A stretch of 64,000 nucleotides of DNA from Albidovulum sp. (GCA_028823855.1 JAPPFL010000036.1:46342-110341), one strand, 5' to 3'; shown: positions 27,509 to 36,931, counted from the first letter of the stretch. The notes: generated by a model from the letters alone, not told the origin. Numbers and translations are program-made.

Positions 27509-27651
27509 GCGAGGCTGTCAAGGACATCTCCTCGGCGGGCAGTGAGTTTGAGGGCCGCGCCTTCGGCCGCGAAGACCCTTGCCGCGCCCTCGCCAATCCC
27601 TTGGGACGCGCCGGTGATCAATACCTTCTTGTTCGTCAGCCCCAAGTCCAT
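27509..27651 (-). pseudogene. N-terminal stub of a short-chain dehydrogenase cut by the IS remnant
   Basis: Starting at ATG 27651 on the minus strand, 47 or so codons give a typical SDR start: MDLGLTNKKVLITGASQGIG, then ARVFAAEGAALKLTARRGDVLDSLAA. The Rossmann motif TGASQGIG and the RR after strand 2 (NADP type) are perfect. Then the frame runs into antisense IS1634 sequence and the rest of the gene is absent. The joint lies at about 27505-27515. The gene was therefore truncated by the insertion or by a later deletion involving it. Confidence 0.8.
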
Positions 27652-28101
27652 CGACGTCTCCTACCGAATTTGTTCAGCATCGCGCACAATAATTGTCGTG
27701 AAAGGGAGAGTCAACAAAGATCAAACTTAGTCAACGCCGCCCCGGCGGAAAAACGATTTCGGGAAGCGCAGGCCCGAACACCGAAAGCAGGGCCGAGAGC
27801 CCCGAAATACCGGCCCCTGCCAAGGCATGTCGCCAACGACAGAGCCCGCTAGACTCCTCAAGCCTCAGGCAAGGCAAACTCCCAAGCAGGCGACAGAGGC
27901 AATAGGATCCCGACAACAGGAAGATAACAATCCCGCAAAAGCGCGGTTTACCGTCAGAATCCCGCGCTTTTAAAAGCCACCGACAATTTCTTCCGCCGGA
28001 AGATCAAAATTTGGAAAGAACGCATTTTGATTTAACAAGAGTAATTGTCCAATTGCCCGCGGATTACTAAATGACGCATCTTAGAATACGGAAAAATCAA
28101 A
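27652..28101. other. Gap between the dehydrogenase stub and the znuA remnant
   Basis: About 450 bases. It should once have held the promoter of the truncated dehydrogenase. No gene recognised apart from the hairpin at 27937-27971. Confidence 0.5.
27937..27971. terminator. Bidirectional hairpin, terminator-like
   Basis: AAAAGCGCGG at 27937-27946 pairs with CCGCGCTTTT at 27962-27971 across a 15-base loop: six GC pairs and four A-T pairs, with T runs as part of the stem on both strands. No active gene ends here now, so it may be left over from a lost gene. Confidence 0.45.
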
Positions 28102-28908
28102 ATGAAGTACTGTATTGCTGCCCAAATCGCCATCGCCACGCTTTTGGCCGAGCCCATCCATTCCCTGGTTTCTCGAATCACGGACGGAGTCGGTACGCCG
28201 GAGTTGATTATTGACGCCGGCTCAACGCCTCATGACTTCGCAATGCGCCCTTCAGAGGCGCGCATGATCTCTAATGCCGAAATTTAATTCTGGCTCGGCG
28301 AAGACTTGACGCGATGGCTGGGTCGAGCCATTTCGGGTCTCGGAAATACCGCTGCATCCGTGGAGCTAATGCACGCGGGTTCAATGAAATCGCTCGAAGA
28401 AGGCGGCGATGATCATGATAATCATGACCACGGCGATCTCGATCCACATATTTGACTCCACACCGACAATACCAAAGCCATTCTAAAGATAGCGGCTGAA
28501 GAACTTACACAAATTAATCCTGAAAATTCCGAGACGTATGCGTCCAATTTGATCGCCGGCAATTTGGAAATCGATGCTCTGGCGAAACGCATTGAAAGTA
28601 TTATAGCACCGGTTCGAGATCGAAATTTTGTTACAGCGCACGATGCTTATTCCTATTTCGAGCATCAATTTAACATAGAATCGATCGGTTCGGTGTCGGC
28701 TATCGACGCGAACGCTCCCGGTCCTGCCCATTTAAGCAGGTTGCGCAAACAGATCATAGAAGAACGCATCGATTGCATTTTCATCGAACCGCAGCTCAAC
28801 CAAAAAATCGTAAATACCATTGCCGAGGGAACCGGCGCGAGAGTCGGTGTTCTCGACCCGCTTGGAGCGGTTATTGAAATGGGAAATTGCATGTACGGAA
28901 CACTTTAG
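28102..28908 (+). pseudogene. znuA: Broken zinc ABC transporter binding protein (ZnuA-like)
   Basis: In one continuous frame the sequence follows the ZnuA/AdcA periplasmic zinc-binding family. A leader is followed by STPHDFAMRPSEARMISNAE, then TAA at 28285-28287. Then come FWLGEDLTRWLGRA and a His/Asp-rich loop (DDHDNHDHGD). A TGA at 28453-28455 stands where the family has Trp (DPHIW). Then come KRIESIIAPVRDRNFVTAHDAYSYFEHQF, SRLRKQIIEERIDCIFIEPQ and GVLDPLG. The end departs from the family just before the stop at 28908. Two different stop codons in one reading frame argue against recoding. No znuB, znuC or zur is adjacent. Confidence 0.88.
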
Positions 28909-29537
28909 GAAAGGCTTGCAATAAATTTGGCCGATTGCCTTTCAAGCGGCAATAAATCTGAACAATGCGTAATTGTCCGCGCTGTACCCGCTAGCTTTTA
29001 CACAACTTTTTTCTGATCGGTAACGACCGAACATGCGCTATCTATTTGTCAAGCTAGGCTCGGCGGCTACGCAATAATCGATTGCCAGTACGGATTGTGC
29101 TTAACTTACGCTGCGAGCGCAAAATTCTGCGACTGAAATTCCGGTGACGGCAACATCCGGAATTCCGGGTTTTTGAAATGGAAATTGAGTTAATGCAGAC
29201 TGCACAGCATAAAGGCCAGCAAACTGATTAGACATCGAAGCTCTGGCCCTATCTACACGCACTCATATTGACGTTCGCGATCCGTCTCTACAAGGAAATC
29301 GGCGGGTTCGAAGCCGTTCTGCGAAAAGCCTTGTCCGAAGCTATCATTGATCAATTTAAGCTTAATGGCGAAAATCGGCTAGACAAGCAACCATAATTCG
29401 GAATTGAAATTCTCTCATATTTCGCGTGAGCCGTTAATTCCAACTGCGGCGTCGAGCCAACGAGTCGCGATGGACCGGCATGCCTTATGGCCGCTAAATT
29501 GGTCGACGGTCATGGCAGAGCTTTCTTGCCGCGCCGA
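28909..29537. other. Gene-poor gap between the znuA remnant and the sugar ABC block
   Basis: About 630 bases. A plus-strand stretch at about 29250-29395 reads as a short peptide-like frame (FAIRLYKEIGGFEAVLRKAL) with no start codon and no family I recognise. It may be a relic. The G+C rises at about 29540 where the permease begins. Confidence 0.45.
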
Positions 29538-30593
29538 TCAGGTCCGCTTCGCGGCGCCGAGCACGCGCCGGCGCCACCACTGGAGCCGCACCCTCAGCGC
29601 GCCGCCGCCTCCCTGCAGGCTGCTATAGAATCCGACCGACACGATGATGATGATTCCCGCCGCCACCTGCTGCCAAAAGAAGTCCAGCCGCAAGTTGACC
29701 AGAGCGTTGATGACCATCGACAGCAGCAGCACGCCGACCAGCGAGCCGAGCATGGAGCCCCGTCCGCCGAACAGCGACGTGCCGCCGACGACGACCGCTG
29801 CGATCGTATGAAGGGTCAGCCCCTGGCCCGAGGTAGCCTGGATCGCGTTCAGGCGGCCGGTGAGCATGATCCCGGCGAAACCGGCCAACCCCCCCATCAG
29901 CATATACTGGTAGAGCTTGTGGCGGGCCACGTCTATGCCGGCCAACTCCGCTGACTCGGTGTTGCCGCCGATGGCGATCGCGTACCGGCCAAGGGCGCTG
30001 TATCGGTAAAGCAGAAATCCGACGCCGATAGTGCCGATACCGATTAGTGCCGCGACCGGGACTAGGTCGAACAGGCGACCTCGGCCTAGGAACGGGATCG
30101 GCTCCGGAAACCGCGAGAGCACGACGCCGGCCGCAAGCACCAGCGCTATGCCGCGGTACACCAGGTCCATCGAAAGCGTGGCTATCAGGTCGGGAACGTG
30201 AACGCGAGTGATAACGAAGCCGTTCGCGGCTCCGCAGGCAACTCCGACCAGCACGGCGATCGCCATTCCCGCGACCACGTTGAGACCCAAATCCTTGATC
30301 AGCAGTGCCATGACCACTGCCGAAAGGGCGGCGATAGCACCGATCGACAGATCGATCCCGCGCCCGGTGATGACCAGAGTCATTCCCATTGCCAGCACCA
30401 TGTAGATCGAAGCGTCCTGGAGGATGATCATCAGATTCGAGAGACGAAAGAAGCCGGGTTCTATGAACGCCATCACCAGGCACAGCGTCGCGATCATGAC
30501 CACCGGCCCCAGGATGTTCACGTAGCGCTCGTACCACGGTATTTGCCGACGGCGCGAACCGCGCACGGCATCCGCCGTCATTGCTGAATCCAT
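29538..30593 (-). CDS. Ribose-type sugar ABC transporter permease
   Basis: A 351-residue permease of the RbsC/FrcC/XylH family with eight to ten helices. Landmarks are VLAMGMTLVITGRGIDLSIGAIAALSAV (the conserved G-x-DLS-G helix), VPDLIATLSMDLVYRGIA, the coupling region AIGGNTESAELAGIDV, and HTIAAVVVGGTSLFGGRGSMLG. It ends in a basic tail (LQWWRRRVLGAAKR). G+C is clearly above the core genome. The partner ATPase gene is 870 bases upstream on the same strand. It has its own promoter at 30683-30711, which is repeated before the binding protein gene. The sugar is not predictable. Confidence 0.9.
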   Translation of the reverse strand: MDSAMTADAVRGSRRRQIPWYERYVNILGPVVMIATLCLVMAFIEPGFFRLSNLMIILQDASIYMVLAMGMTLVITGRGIDLSIGAIAALSAVVMALLIKDLGLNVVAGMAIAVLVGVACGAANGFVITRVHVPDLIATLSMDLVYRGIALVLAAGVVLSRFPEPIPFLGRGRLFDLVPVAALIGIGTIGVGFLLYRYSALGRYAIAIGGNTESAELAGIDVARHKLYQYMLMGGLAGFAGIMLTGRLNAIQATSGQGLTLHTIAAVVVGGTSLFGGRGSMLGSLVGVLLLSMVINALVNLRLDFFWQQVAAGIIIIVSVGFYSSLQGGGGALRVRLQWWRRRVLGAAKRT

Positions 30594-30682
30594 AACTAGC
30601 TGTCCTCCTCGACCGGTCTAAGGCTGCAATCATTCCGCCAGCCAATGACCCGGTTTCCCCAGAAGGCTAGCCTTCGACGATG

Positions 30683-30711
30683 ATCTTCCCACCGCATGAG
30701 CAATTTGTCAA
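30683..30711 (-). promoter_or_regulatory. Sigma70-like promoter of the permease gene (copy A of a repeated element)
   Basis: On the minus strand TTGACA (30711-30706) is separated by 17 bases from GAAGAT (30688-30683), about 90 bases before the permease start. About 50 bases around it, from TGATCTT to GGGGGCG on the plus strand (30681-30731), recur with few changes at 34439-34488 before the binding-protein gene. The repeat is therefore a shared promoter/operator, or a duplicated one. Confidence 0.6.
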
Positions 30712-31465
30712 TGTGCGTAAATCTTGGGGGCGCATCACCGCAGTTTCTTAATTTGGTTCAAAAAACGTAGCCCTCCATCCCGCGGCGATGGCGCGGTCTG
30801 GAAGGCGCGATTGATCGTCGGCTGCGGCGTAGCGCGACTTCCAGATTGGGCAGGACAAAGCTATCGCTCGGCAGCCTTTCTCGTTCCGTTCGGCACTGAT
30901 CGGATTGATCGCTGGAAATCGAGAGGCAGTGCCGAATAAATTGAACCAAAGCCTATCACCTCGAAGGGCGGCTGCAATCGTGGAATTGGGTAGCCATATT
31001 CGTAAGAATTTGCGGCGATCCCGTGACAGGACGTTAGCCGGCACCGCCGGTTTTTTCATTGCAACTACGATTTCCACTTTGTGCTTCTATCCCCTTGCGA
31101 CGTGCCGAGCGTAGAATGCCGCCATCTCGGCATTGTGCCGCTCGGGACCGTCACCGCCGCTATGAAAGGCGCATCGCGAGGCCCGTTGCGGCCTCCGGTG
31201 CGCGCGTCAAGCGCCAAAAGCGCGCACGTCCGGCTTCGAAGATAGCTGATCGCCCGAATGATCCGGTCAACGCAGCTGCGTTCATTGCACAGCACGTGGC
31301 GCCGGATCTGGAATCATGAATCCGGAATATCCGCCGCGGAACAGATAAGTTTCCGTTCCTAGCTGATCCCCGTGTCGTTGTTCCGCTGAAAATCACCGTC
31401 TACCGAACCATCGCACGCCTCACTCAACGGGCGGTGGCCGACGCGTCCGGATCAGGACGTCGCCG
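30712..31465. other. Gap inside the sugar ABC locus
   Basis: About 750 bases between the ATPase stop and promoter copy A. No gene is supported. Short frames exist on both strands without start sites or known motifs. It may hold the remains of a gene lost when the locus was rearranged. Confidence 0.45.
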
Positions 31466-32233
31466 TCAGGCATCGGCCAGCTCCTCGGACACGATGAGGC
31501 CAAGTACGTCCTGCTTGGTCACGGCCGCCGTGCTGCGGATGCCGGAGCAGCGGCCGTTCCGCATCACCATCACCCGATCTGCGATTGCGAACACGTGATC
31601 GAGATTGTGGCTGATGACGATTAGCGCCATGCCTTGTTCCTTGAGACGACGAATCAGCGCCAGAGTGTTGCGTGTTTCTTCCGGTCCCAGAGACGCTGTC
31701 GGCTCGTCCATAACAAGTACCTTGAGATCGGCGTGGTAGATCGCTCGCGCGATGGCCACCGCCTGGCGCTGTCCGCCGGAGAGGTGGATCGTCGGTTCGC
31801 TGAGGTTGTCGAGCTCGATGCCGACATTGTCCTTGAGCACACGGGTGGCCTCCGCCGCCATTCGGGCGTTGTCGAGGAAGTGCATGCCTAGGAACGACCG
31901 CTTCAGCTCATGGCCGAGGAACACGTTGCCGGCCGCGTCCAGCGCATCGACCAGGGCCAGGCTCTGGTAGACCGCCTCGATACCGAGCGCCCGGGCATCG
32001 CGGCGGTTGCCGATCCGCACCGAATTGCCCTCCATCCTGATCTCGCCCTCGTCCGGGCCGAATACGCCCGTCAGGATCTTGATCAGGGTCGACTTGCCGG
32101 CACCGTTATCGCCAACGATGGCGAGAACCTCGCCGCGCTGCAGATTTAAATCGACGCCGGCAACGGCGGTCAGGCCGCCGAAGTGCTTGACGATGCCGCG
32201 CATTTCCAAGAGCGGTGGCTGTCTATCCGTCAT
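31466..32233 (-). CDS. Sugar ABC transporter ATPase, single-domain type
   Basis: A 255-residue ATPase close to the FrcA/single-NBD sugar transporters; RbsA or MglA would have two such domains in about 500 residues. Walker A GDNGAGKST, Q-loop VYQSLALVD, signature LSGGQRQAVAIARAI, Walker B VLVMDEPTASLG, and the switch histidine in VISHNLDHV are all present. It should dimerise to drive the permease at 29538. It lies 21 bases downstream of an SDR gene and ends the run binding protein-SDR-ATPase. G+C-rich like its neighbours. Confidence 0.9.
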   Translation of the reverse strand: MTDRQPPLLEMRGIVKHFGGLTAVAGVDLNLQRGEVLAIVGDNGAGKSTLIKILTGVFGPDEGEIRMEGNSVRIGNRRDARALGIEAVYQSLALVDALDAAGNVFLGHELKRSFLGMHFLDNARMAAEATRVLKDNVGIELDNLSEPTIHLSGGQRQAVAIARAIYHADLKVLVMDEPTASLGPEETRNTLALIRRLKEQGMALIVISHNLDHVFAIADRVMVMRNGRCSGIRSTAAVTKQDVLGLIVSEELADA

Positions 32234-32254
32234 GGGACTGCCTTTTTGGGGTTG

Positions 32255-33052
32255 TTAGCGCAGGGTGAAGCCGCCATCGACGACCATTTCCTCGCCGGTC
32301 ATGAAGGTAGACGCGTCCGAGGCAAGGTAGACGACAGCGTTGGCAAGCTCGTCCGGGCGACCGAACCGGTTCTGCACGGCGGGCTTGCGCCAGTGCTCCT
32401 CGGCGCCCTGCGGGTCGCGAGCGATAATCGGGTCGAGCAACTCGGTGTGGATGTAGCCTGGGACGAGAACGTTGACCCGGATGTTGTGGGGCGCCCACTC
32501 CACGGCGAGGCACTTGGTCAGCAGGTGCACGCCCGCCTTTGCTGCGTTGTAGTGCGCCTGCTTCTGCGGGTAATTGACAATCCGAGCCGACAGCGAACCA
32601 ACGTTGACGATAACTCCCGCTTGCTGGCGAATCATTACCCGGCCAACCGCCTGGCAGCTGAGGAACACACCGGTGAGGTTGATGCGGATCATCCGCTCCC
32701 ACTCCGCGAGCGTCATGTCCTCGGCCGCCGCGTTGTGGGCGATGCCGGCGTTGTTGACCAGAATGTCGATCCGACCGAAGCGCTCCTCGGCCTCGGCCGC
32801 AATTCGCGTGAGGTCGTCGGGCGTTCCGATGTCGACCTGGCTGATATAGGAGCGGTCTCGACCGAGCGCCCTCAACTCATCGAGCAGGCTCTCTGCTAGG
32901 TCGCGCGTCTTTTCGTACAGGATCGCCACGTCGGCTCCGGCCTCGGCGAGGCCCTTGGCCAATGCGCGGCCGATGCCGCGCGAGGCGCCCGTGACGATTA
33001 CCGACCTGCCGTCGAGGCGGAAGGCGTCTAGGACCGGAGTGCTGTCTGACAT
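32255..33052 (-). CDS. SDR-family dehydrogenase of the sugar ABC locus
   Basis: A 265-residue classical SDR. It has TGASRGIGRAL, NNAGIAHNA, Ser in NVGSLSARIV and Tyr-x3-Lys in YNAAKAGVHL, with a C-terminal VDGGFTL typical of gluconate/sugar dehydrogenases. It sits between the binding-protein and ATPase genes of a ribose-type transporter, so it likely acts on the imported sugar or polyol, possibly at a C2 or C5 hydroxyl. Substrate not known. About 85 bases separate it from the upstream gene. Confidence 0.88.
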   Translation of the reverse strand: MSDSTPVLDAFRLDGRSVIVTGASRGIGRALAKGLAEAGADVAILYEKTRDLAESLLDELRALGRDRSYISQVDIGTPDDLTRIAAEAEERFGRIDILVNNAGIAHNAAAEDMTLAEWERMIRINLTGVFLSCQAVGRVMIRQQAGVIVNVGSLSARIVNYPQKQAHYNAAKAGVHLLTKCLAVEWAPHNIRVNVLVPGYIHTELLDPIIARDPQGAEEHWRKPAVQNRFGRPDELANAVVYLASDASTFMTGEEMVVDGGFTLR

Positions 33053-33138
33053 GGTCGGGCTCCCTTCTGTGGTCGCTGCCGTATGAGGCGGAGTCCGATC
33101 CCGAACGGGCTGAGCGTTCGGGATCGGGCGTCGGTGGC

Positions 33139-34302
33139 TCAGCGCTCCAGGGTGCCGATGCCGGTGTAGCGGAACGCCTCCCGCTCCAGAGCATCGATTT
33201 CCTCGGTCGACAAGCCCTTGTGGGCGATAGTGATCCGCCCGAGGAAGACTAGTGGTATATCTTCTTGATTCCCTTCAAGATCCGCCTTGATGATCTCGGC
33301 AATAGATACGCCGAAATCATCGCCCATGCGCATCGGCGTCGCATCGAGCAGGCCCTCGCGCAAGGCCTCCAGCTCCTCGCCCGTGCCGCCCCAGGCCGTG
33401 ATGAACACGTCGTCGAGAGATCCCAGCGCCTCCGCCGCCGACAGCGAGCCCATCCCCATAGCCGTGTTGGCGTTGTGGATCATGTCGATTTCCGGATAGC
33501 CGGTGAGGATCAGGTTGGTGCCGTCGAAGCCGCCCTCGCGCTGGAAGTTGCCGTAGTGCTCGTAGACCACTTCCCAATCGGACTCCGCCTCTATGCATTC
33601 GGCGAAGCCGCCCGAGCGCTGGTTGTCGACCGACCCCGGGGTACCGCGGTTCAAGGCGACTTGGCCCTCGGTTCCCACGTTCTCGATCACATAGCCGCAC
33701 ATGATCAGCGCGCCGGCGAGGTGGGAGAAGCCGGTAAAGGCGAGCGGCTGCTCGTCGCCCCAGACCTGCGGCACCTGATCGTGGTTGAGGACAATGACCT
33801 TGAGGTCGGGACTATCGATCAGCCGCTTCACGTTGTCGGCTTGAAGTCCCAGCTCGGTCGGGCCGAACACGACATAGTCGTAGAATTCGGCGTCCTGCAG
33901 CACCTGATCCGTGTAGGTTGTTTGCAGATCGTGGTTGTCCATGCCGGAAGCGAACTGGACGGCCTCGAACGGGATACCCATCTCCTCCAGCCGGGCAGCC
34001 ATTGCCAAGTAGGCTCGGAGCCATGCATCTGAGACATCCTGGCTGGGATAGATCACCGCGATCTGGATCGGCTCGTCAAGGCTGCCGGTGAATGGCGTGC
34101 CGGGCGCGCCCACGGCCTCCTGCATCGCAGCGAGCACGTTTGGGTCAACCACCTGGTGGTACCACCAGAAGTCGCGCTCGTCGTCGTCGGGTAGCGCCTG
34201 CATCGGAAATTTCTGCGCCATCGCAGGAATCGCCGACACGGCGGCCGCTAGCACAGCGCAAGCGCAGCCGTAGGCGAGTCTTTCAATCATGGTTCGAGTC
34301 AT
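33139..34302 (-). CDS. Sugar ABC transporter periplasmic binding protein
   Basis: A 387-residue protein with a signal peptide (residues 1-29, ending SAIPAMAQ) and a type I periplasmic-binding fold as in RbsB/LuxP-related proteins. Landmarks are IQIAVIYPSQDVSDAWLRAY, ASGMDNHDLQTTYTDQVLQD, VIVLNHDQVPQVWG, FTGFSHLAG, and NANTAMGMGSLSAAEALG with ITAWGGTGEELEALR. It is longer than RbsB (about 300) because of the N-terminal segment. ATG at 34290 is an alternative start. It is first in the run of binding protein, SDR and ATPase, with promoter copy B ahead of it and a permease fragment in between. Confidence 0.88.
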   Translation of the reverse strand: MTRTMIERLAYGCACAVLAAAVSAIPAMAQKFPMQALPDDDERDFWWYHQVVDPNVLAAMQEAVGAPGTPFTGSLDEPIQIAVIYPSQDVSDAWLRAYLAMAARLEEMGIPFEAVQFASGMDNHDLQTTYTDQVLQDAEFYDYVVFGPTELGLQADNVKRLIDSPDLKVIVLNHDQVPQVWGDEQPLAFTGFSHLAGALIMCGYVIENVGTEGQVALNRGTPGSVDNQRSGGFAECIEAESDWEVVYEHYGNFQREGGFDGTNLILTGYPEIDMIHNANTAMGMGSLSAAEALGSLDDVFITAWGGTGEELEALREGLLDATPMRMGDDFGVSIAEIIKADLEGNQEDIPLVFLGRITIAHKGLSTEEIDALEREAFRYTGIGTLER

Positions 34303-34320
34303 GGTTCTCTCTTTCTGGTT

Positions 34321-34440
34321 GTTGACCGGTTCATGCGGCGCGGCATCGGCAGATCAGGTCGGCGCCACCACAGGAGCAACCTCCTCAGGGCGCCGTCGCC
34401 TTCCTGCACGTTGATGAAATTGCCGGCCGACAAGACGCTG
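34321..34440 (-). pseudogene. 3' tail of a second, deleted sugar permease
   Basis: On the minus strand the sequence reads NVQEGDGALRRLLLWWRRPD, close to SLQGGGGALRVRLQWWRRR at the end of the permease at 29538. The DNA match is visible as well: GGCGCCACCAC, GGAGC and CCTCAG line up, and ATCAGGTC recurs near the stop. No permease body lies upstream; promoter copy B abuts the fragment directly. This is therefore the end of a paralogous permease whose body was deleted. Confidence 0.68.
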
Positions 34441-34469
34441 ATCTTTTCATTCCGTGAGCAAATTGTCAA
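34441..34469 (-). promoter_or_regulatory. Sigma70-like promoter of the binding-protein operon (copy B of a repeated element)
   Basis: Minus strand TTGACA (34469-34464), 17-base spacer, AAAGAT (34446-34441). The surroundings match copy A at 30681-30731 almost base for base (TGATCTT, TGAGCAA, TTGTCAA, GGGGGCG in order). It would drive binding protein, SDR and ATPase. Confidence 0.58.
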
Positions 34470-35689
34470 CGGGTGTGAAACTCGGGGGCGAGAATGCGCT
34501 ATATGGCTTCGTCCGTAGTTCCGATTTATCCCGGTTTTCCGGTTTGGTTTGAGGCCTTGACGGGTTGCCCGGCACCGGGCATTTGCGGGAAATCGACCGT
34601 GTCTGCGGCGACGTCAGGCAATGACCTTCAGGCCTCGAAGAAGGGGCGCCTGCAACGGTCGGAACATCAAGTCGCAGCTGCCGGCAGCATTCGACTTTTC
34701 TTCAAGCCAATTTCCGGCCGAGTCTTCGTACCGGTGCGCCTCCTTGGCGCACGCGTGCTTGCCCGACGGGAGCTGCTCTTGGCTTTCTTTGATCGACGCC
34801 GAGGACGATTCGGCTGTCTAGAAATCGGGCCGGGCGAAAAATCGCTTGCCCTTCTTCGCGGGCGGGCGCGGGCTCCGTTCTCTTGTTGGCGGCGGGCTTC
34901 TCTCTAGCGCATAGCGAAATGGAATCATGGTTGCGGATAGGAAGCGGTCGTAGTTACGAGCGCGACATCGCAATTGTAAGAAGACTGACCCGTAACTCAG
35001 TTCGCAGGCAACCGGACACCGGTAAATCGATCCGACAAATCTCTCTTTGGATCACCGCAGCCGCTAAACCATTATGCAAAAGAGGAGGTTGGATCCGGCG
35101 CGCCGCATAATTGATCGTCGCGCAAAGACAGCTTGAAGGAATGAAAATTTGTCGCCAATTTAAAATACTACAGGCAACTCATGCCGGTGATTCGTTTTTT
35201 CCCTTTCATACGCATTGCCTCTCGGCAATTCATATGCACCCGGTTTGTTCATTTGGTTGATCAAGCCTCGTCGCGTGAACTGCCGTCGGGCATTTGCGGT
35301 CGAGAGTATTAGCCGGACAGTTAAGGCGACTAAGGACCAATCTTGGCTCGCAAGATTCCAGAACCCCTTTGCGCGAAGGCTCGATGCGGCACTGCCGGAG
35401 GCTCATCCGGCATCCTTCGCTGCGCCGCAAGCACTGGCCGTTCGGGGTCCGGTCCTCGGCAGTGCCGGCTTCCGTTCCACCAGCCGGGGCCCGAGCCTAC
35501 CGATTCGGGCTGTCCAAACACGTTCGAACGATCTTGATCGAAATCTTCAAGGACGCAATTCGCTTCCGGACCTTCGCCGAGTGCCCTTTCCAATTGAAAT
35601 ATTTCATCCGATTCTGGATGTTGACTCCATCGCGCCAATGCAACAAGTGGCTAAAATTTGAAACTGCAATGGAAAACTGGAGACCTACC
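34470..35689. other. Long gap right of the sugar ABC block
   Basis: About 1.2 kb without a gene I can support. The longest frames have no recognisable motif, no ribosome site and atypical composition. Base composition falls back towards that of the core genome here. Confidence 0.45.
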
Positions 35690-36085
35690 ATGGGCGAATA
35701 TCACGGTACGATTTACTGGTCCGAATTGATGACACGCGACTTTGAAGGCGCCAAAAGATATTATGCCGACATTTGCGGGTGGACCTTTGGCAGCATGGAA
35801 GGCATGGAGGGTATGGACGATACCTACATGATAGCTTTCGGCGAAGATCCTTCTATGCCGCTGTGCGGAATTGGCGACATGGACAAAATGCAGCTGGACA
35901 AGAACGTCCCGCCGCATTGGTTCACCTATATCGCTGTCGACGATGTAGACGCGGTCGTCGAAAAAACCCGGTCGGCGGGGGGAAACGTAATTCGCGAGCC
36001 CTTCGAAGTCAGCAACGTCGGACGCATAGCAATTGTCACGGACCCGACGGGAGCAGCGATCGGATATGTTAAGCCCGGAAATTGA
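35690..36085 (+). CDS. VOC-family (glyoxalase/bleomycin-resistance fold) protein
   Basis: A 131-residue protein of the vicinal oxygen chelate superfamily with two paired babbb units: IYWSELMTRDFEGAKRYYADICGWTF, then HWFTYIAVDDVDAVVEKTRSAGG, and IAIVTDPTGAAIGYVKP at the end. The repeated Met/Glu/Gly segment (SMEGMEGMDD) lies in the loop. GGAG sits eight bases before the ATG at 35690; an ATG at 35669 would add seven residues unlike the family. Members bind metals and small molecules or act as lyases and dioxygenases. No function can be assigned. Confidence 0.82.
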   Translation: MGEYHGTIYWSELMTRDFEGAKRYYADICGWTFGSMEGMEGMDDTYMIAFGEDPSMPLCGIGDMDKMQLDKNVPPHWFTYIAVDDVDAVVEKTRSAGGNVIREPFEVSNVGRIAIVTDPTGAAIGYVKPGN

Positions 36086-36931
36086 CCGCCGCGAGGAAAC
36101 GAATGCCTATTTGAATTGAGCGACTGCCGATGAGTCAATTTTCTGGAAGCGCTCGAACAGCTAGTTGCGGTTCGTCGGCACTTGTTCGATGTGTTGCGCG
36201 AACAGTTAACGACTCGCCGCATTTCCTAGCTGGAGTTCATTAAATATTGCTGGCACCGTCGAGCGCGGTGTCGGCTCAAAAAGTAAAATAGAATGCCAAG
36301 TATGACGTGTCCGGCAAGCCATACGCGCCAAAGGACCGCTAATCTATCATTTACTTCGAAAAATTCCCAAGCCTGTGCGAAGTTTTGACTGCTGGCTTTC
36401 CTCGCGCCAGGGAGTTGCTCGGAATAGCGCCATGGTTCCCAGTCTCCCTCGAATTCGATTCTGCCGCTGTCTCCCCGAAAATTAGGAGGCGCGCGACGGC
36501 ACAAAGCGCTCGAAAGTAAATTGCAAAGGGAGCCGGCATGCGCGGGCGACGCGTTCAGCGCGCCGCTTTTGACGATGAGGTGCTGCAAGTTCGCCTCGAG
36601 ACGTCGCCTGTTTCATATCCGTATCGGTTTACGCGGTGGATGGCCCTCGCTGCGCGGCATATTGCTTGATCAATCCGCGGCGGAATCGATCGCCAAACCA
36701 AGGCATTGAAGCCGCTGGTTCATTTTCGAACCGCCCAATCGGCTTCATCTAGGTTCGCATTCAGGGTTCTTTGCCGATATTCTGGTTCTTTCATCGCAGG
36801 AGCTCGCGCGAAAATATCGCTAACAAGGACCGAAGCTTGATTGCGTTTCTGCTCCAGTTTTTCGAATTAGCTCTTGCCCTTGCGTGTTCCTTGACGCATT
36901 TCTTCGCCGGATCAAGGCAAAGGAAAAAGGC
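36086..36931. other. Gap upstream of rph
   Basis: About 850 bases. A minus-strand frame ends at 36226 with a hydrophobic segment (RLAVLWRVWLAGHVILGILFYFL) that could be a small membrane protein or relic, but the preceding part of the frame has no homology or ribosome site, so I do not call it. The rph promoter must be near the right end. Confidence 0.45.

Noticed and set aside
29623-30645. A 340-codon frame overlapping the sugar permease
   Set aside because: Out of frame with the well-conserved RbsC-type permease, composition rich in Arg, His and Gly, no homology.
36226-36588. Minus-strand 120-codon frame with a hydrophobic helix upstream of rph
   Set aside because: Only the last 40 residues look protein-like; no start or ribosome site near them and no family recognised.
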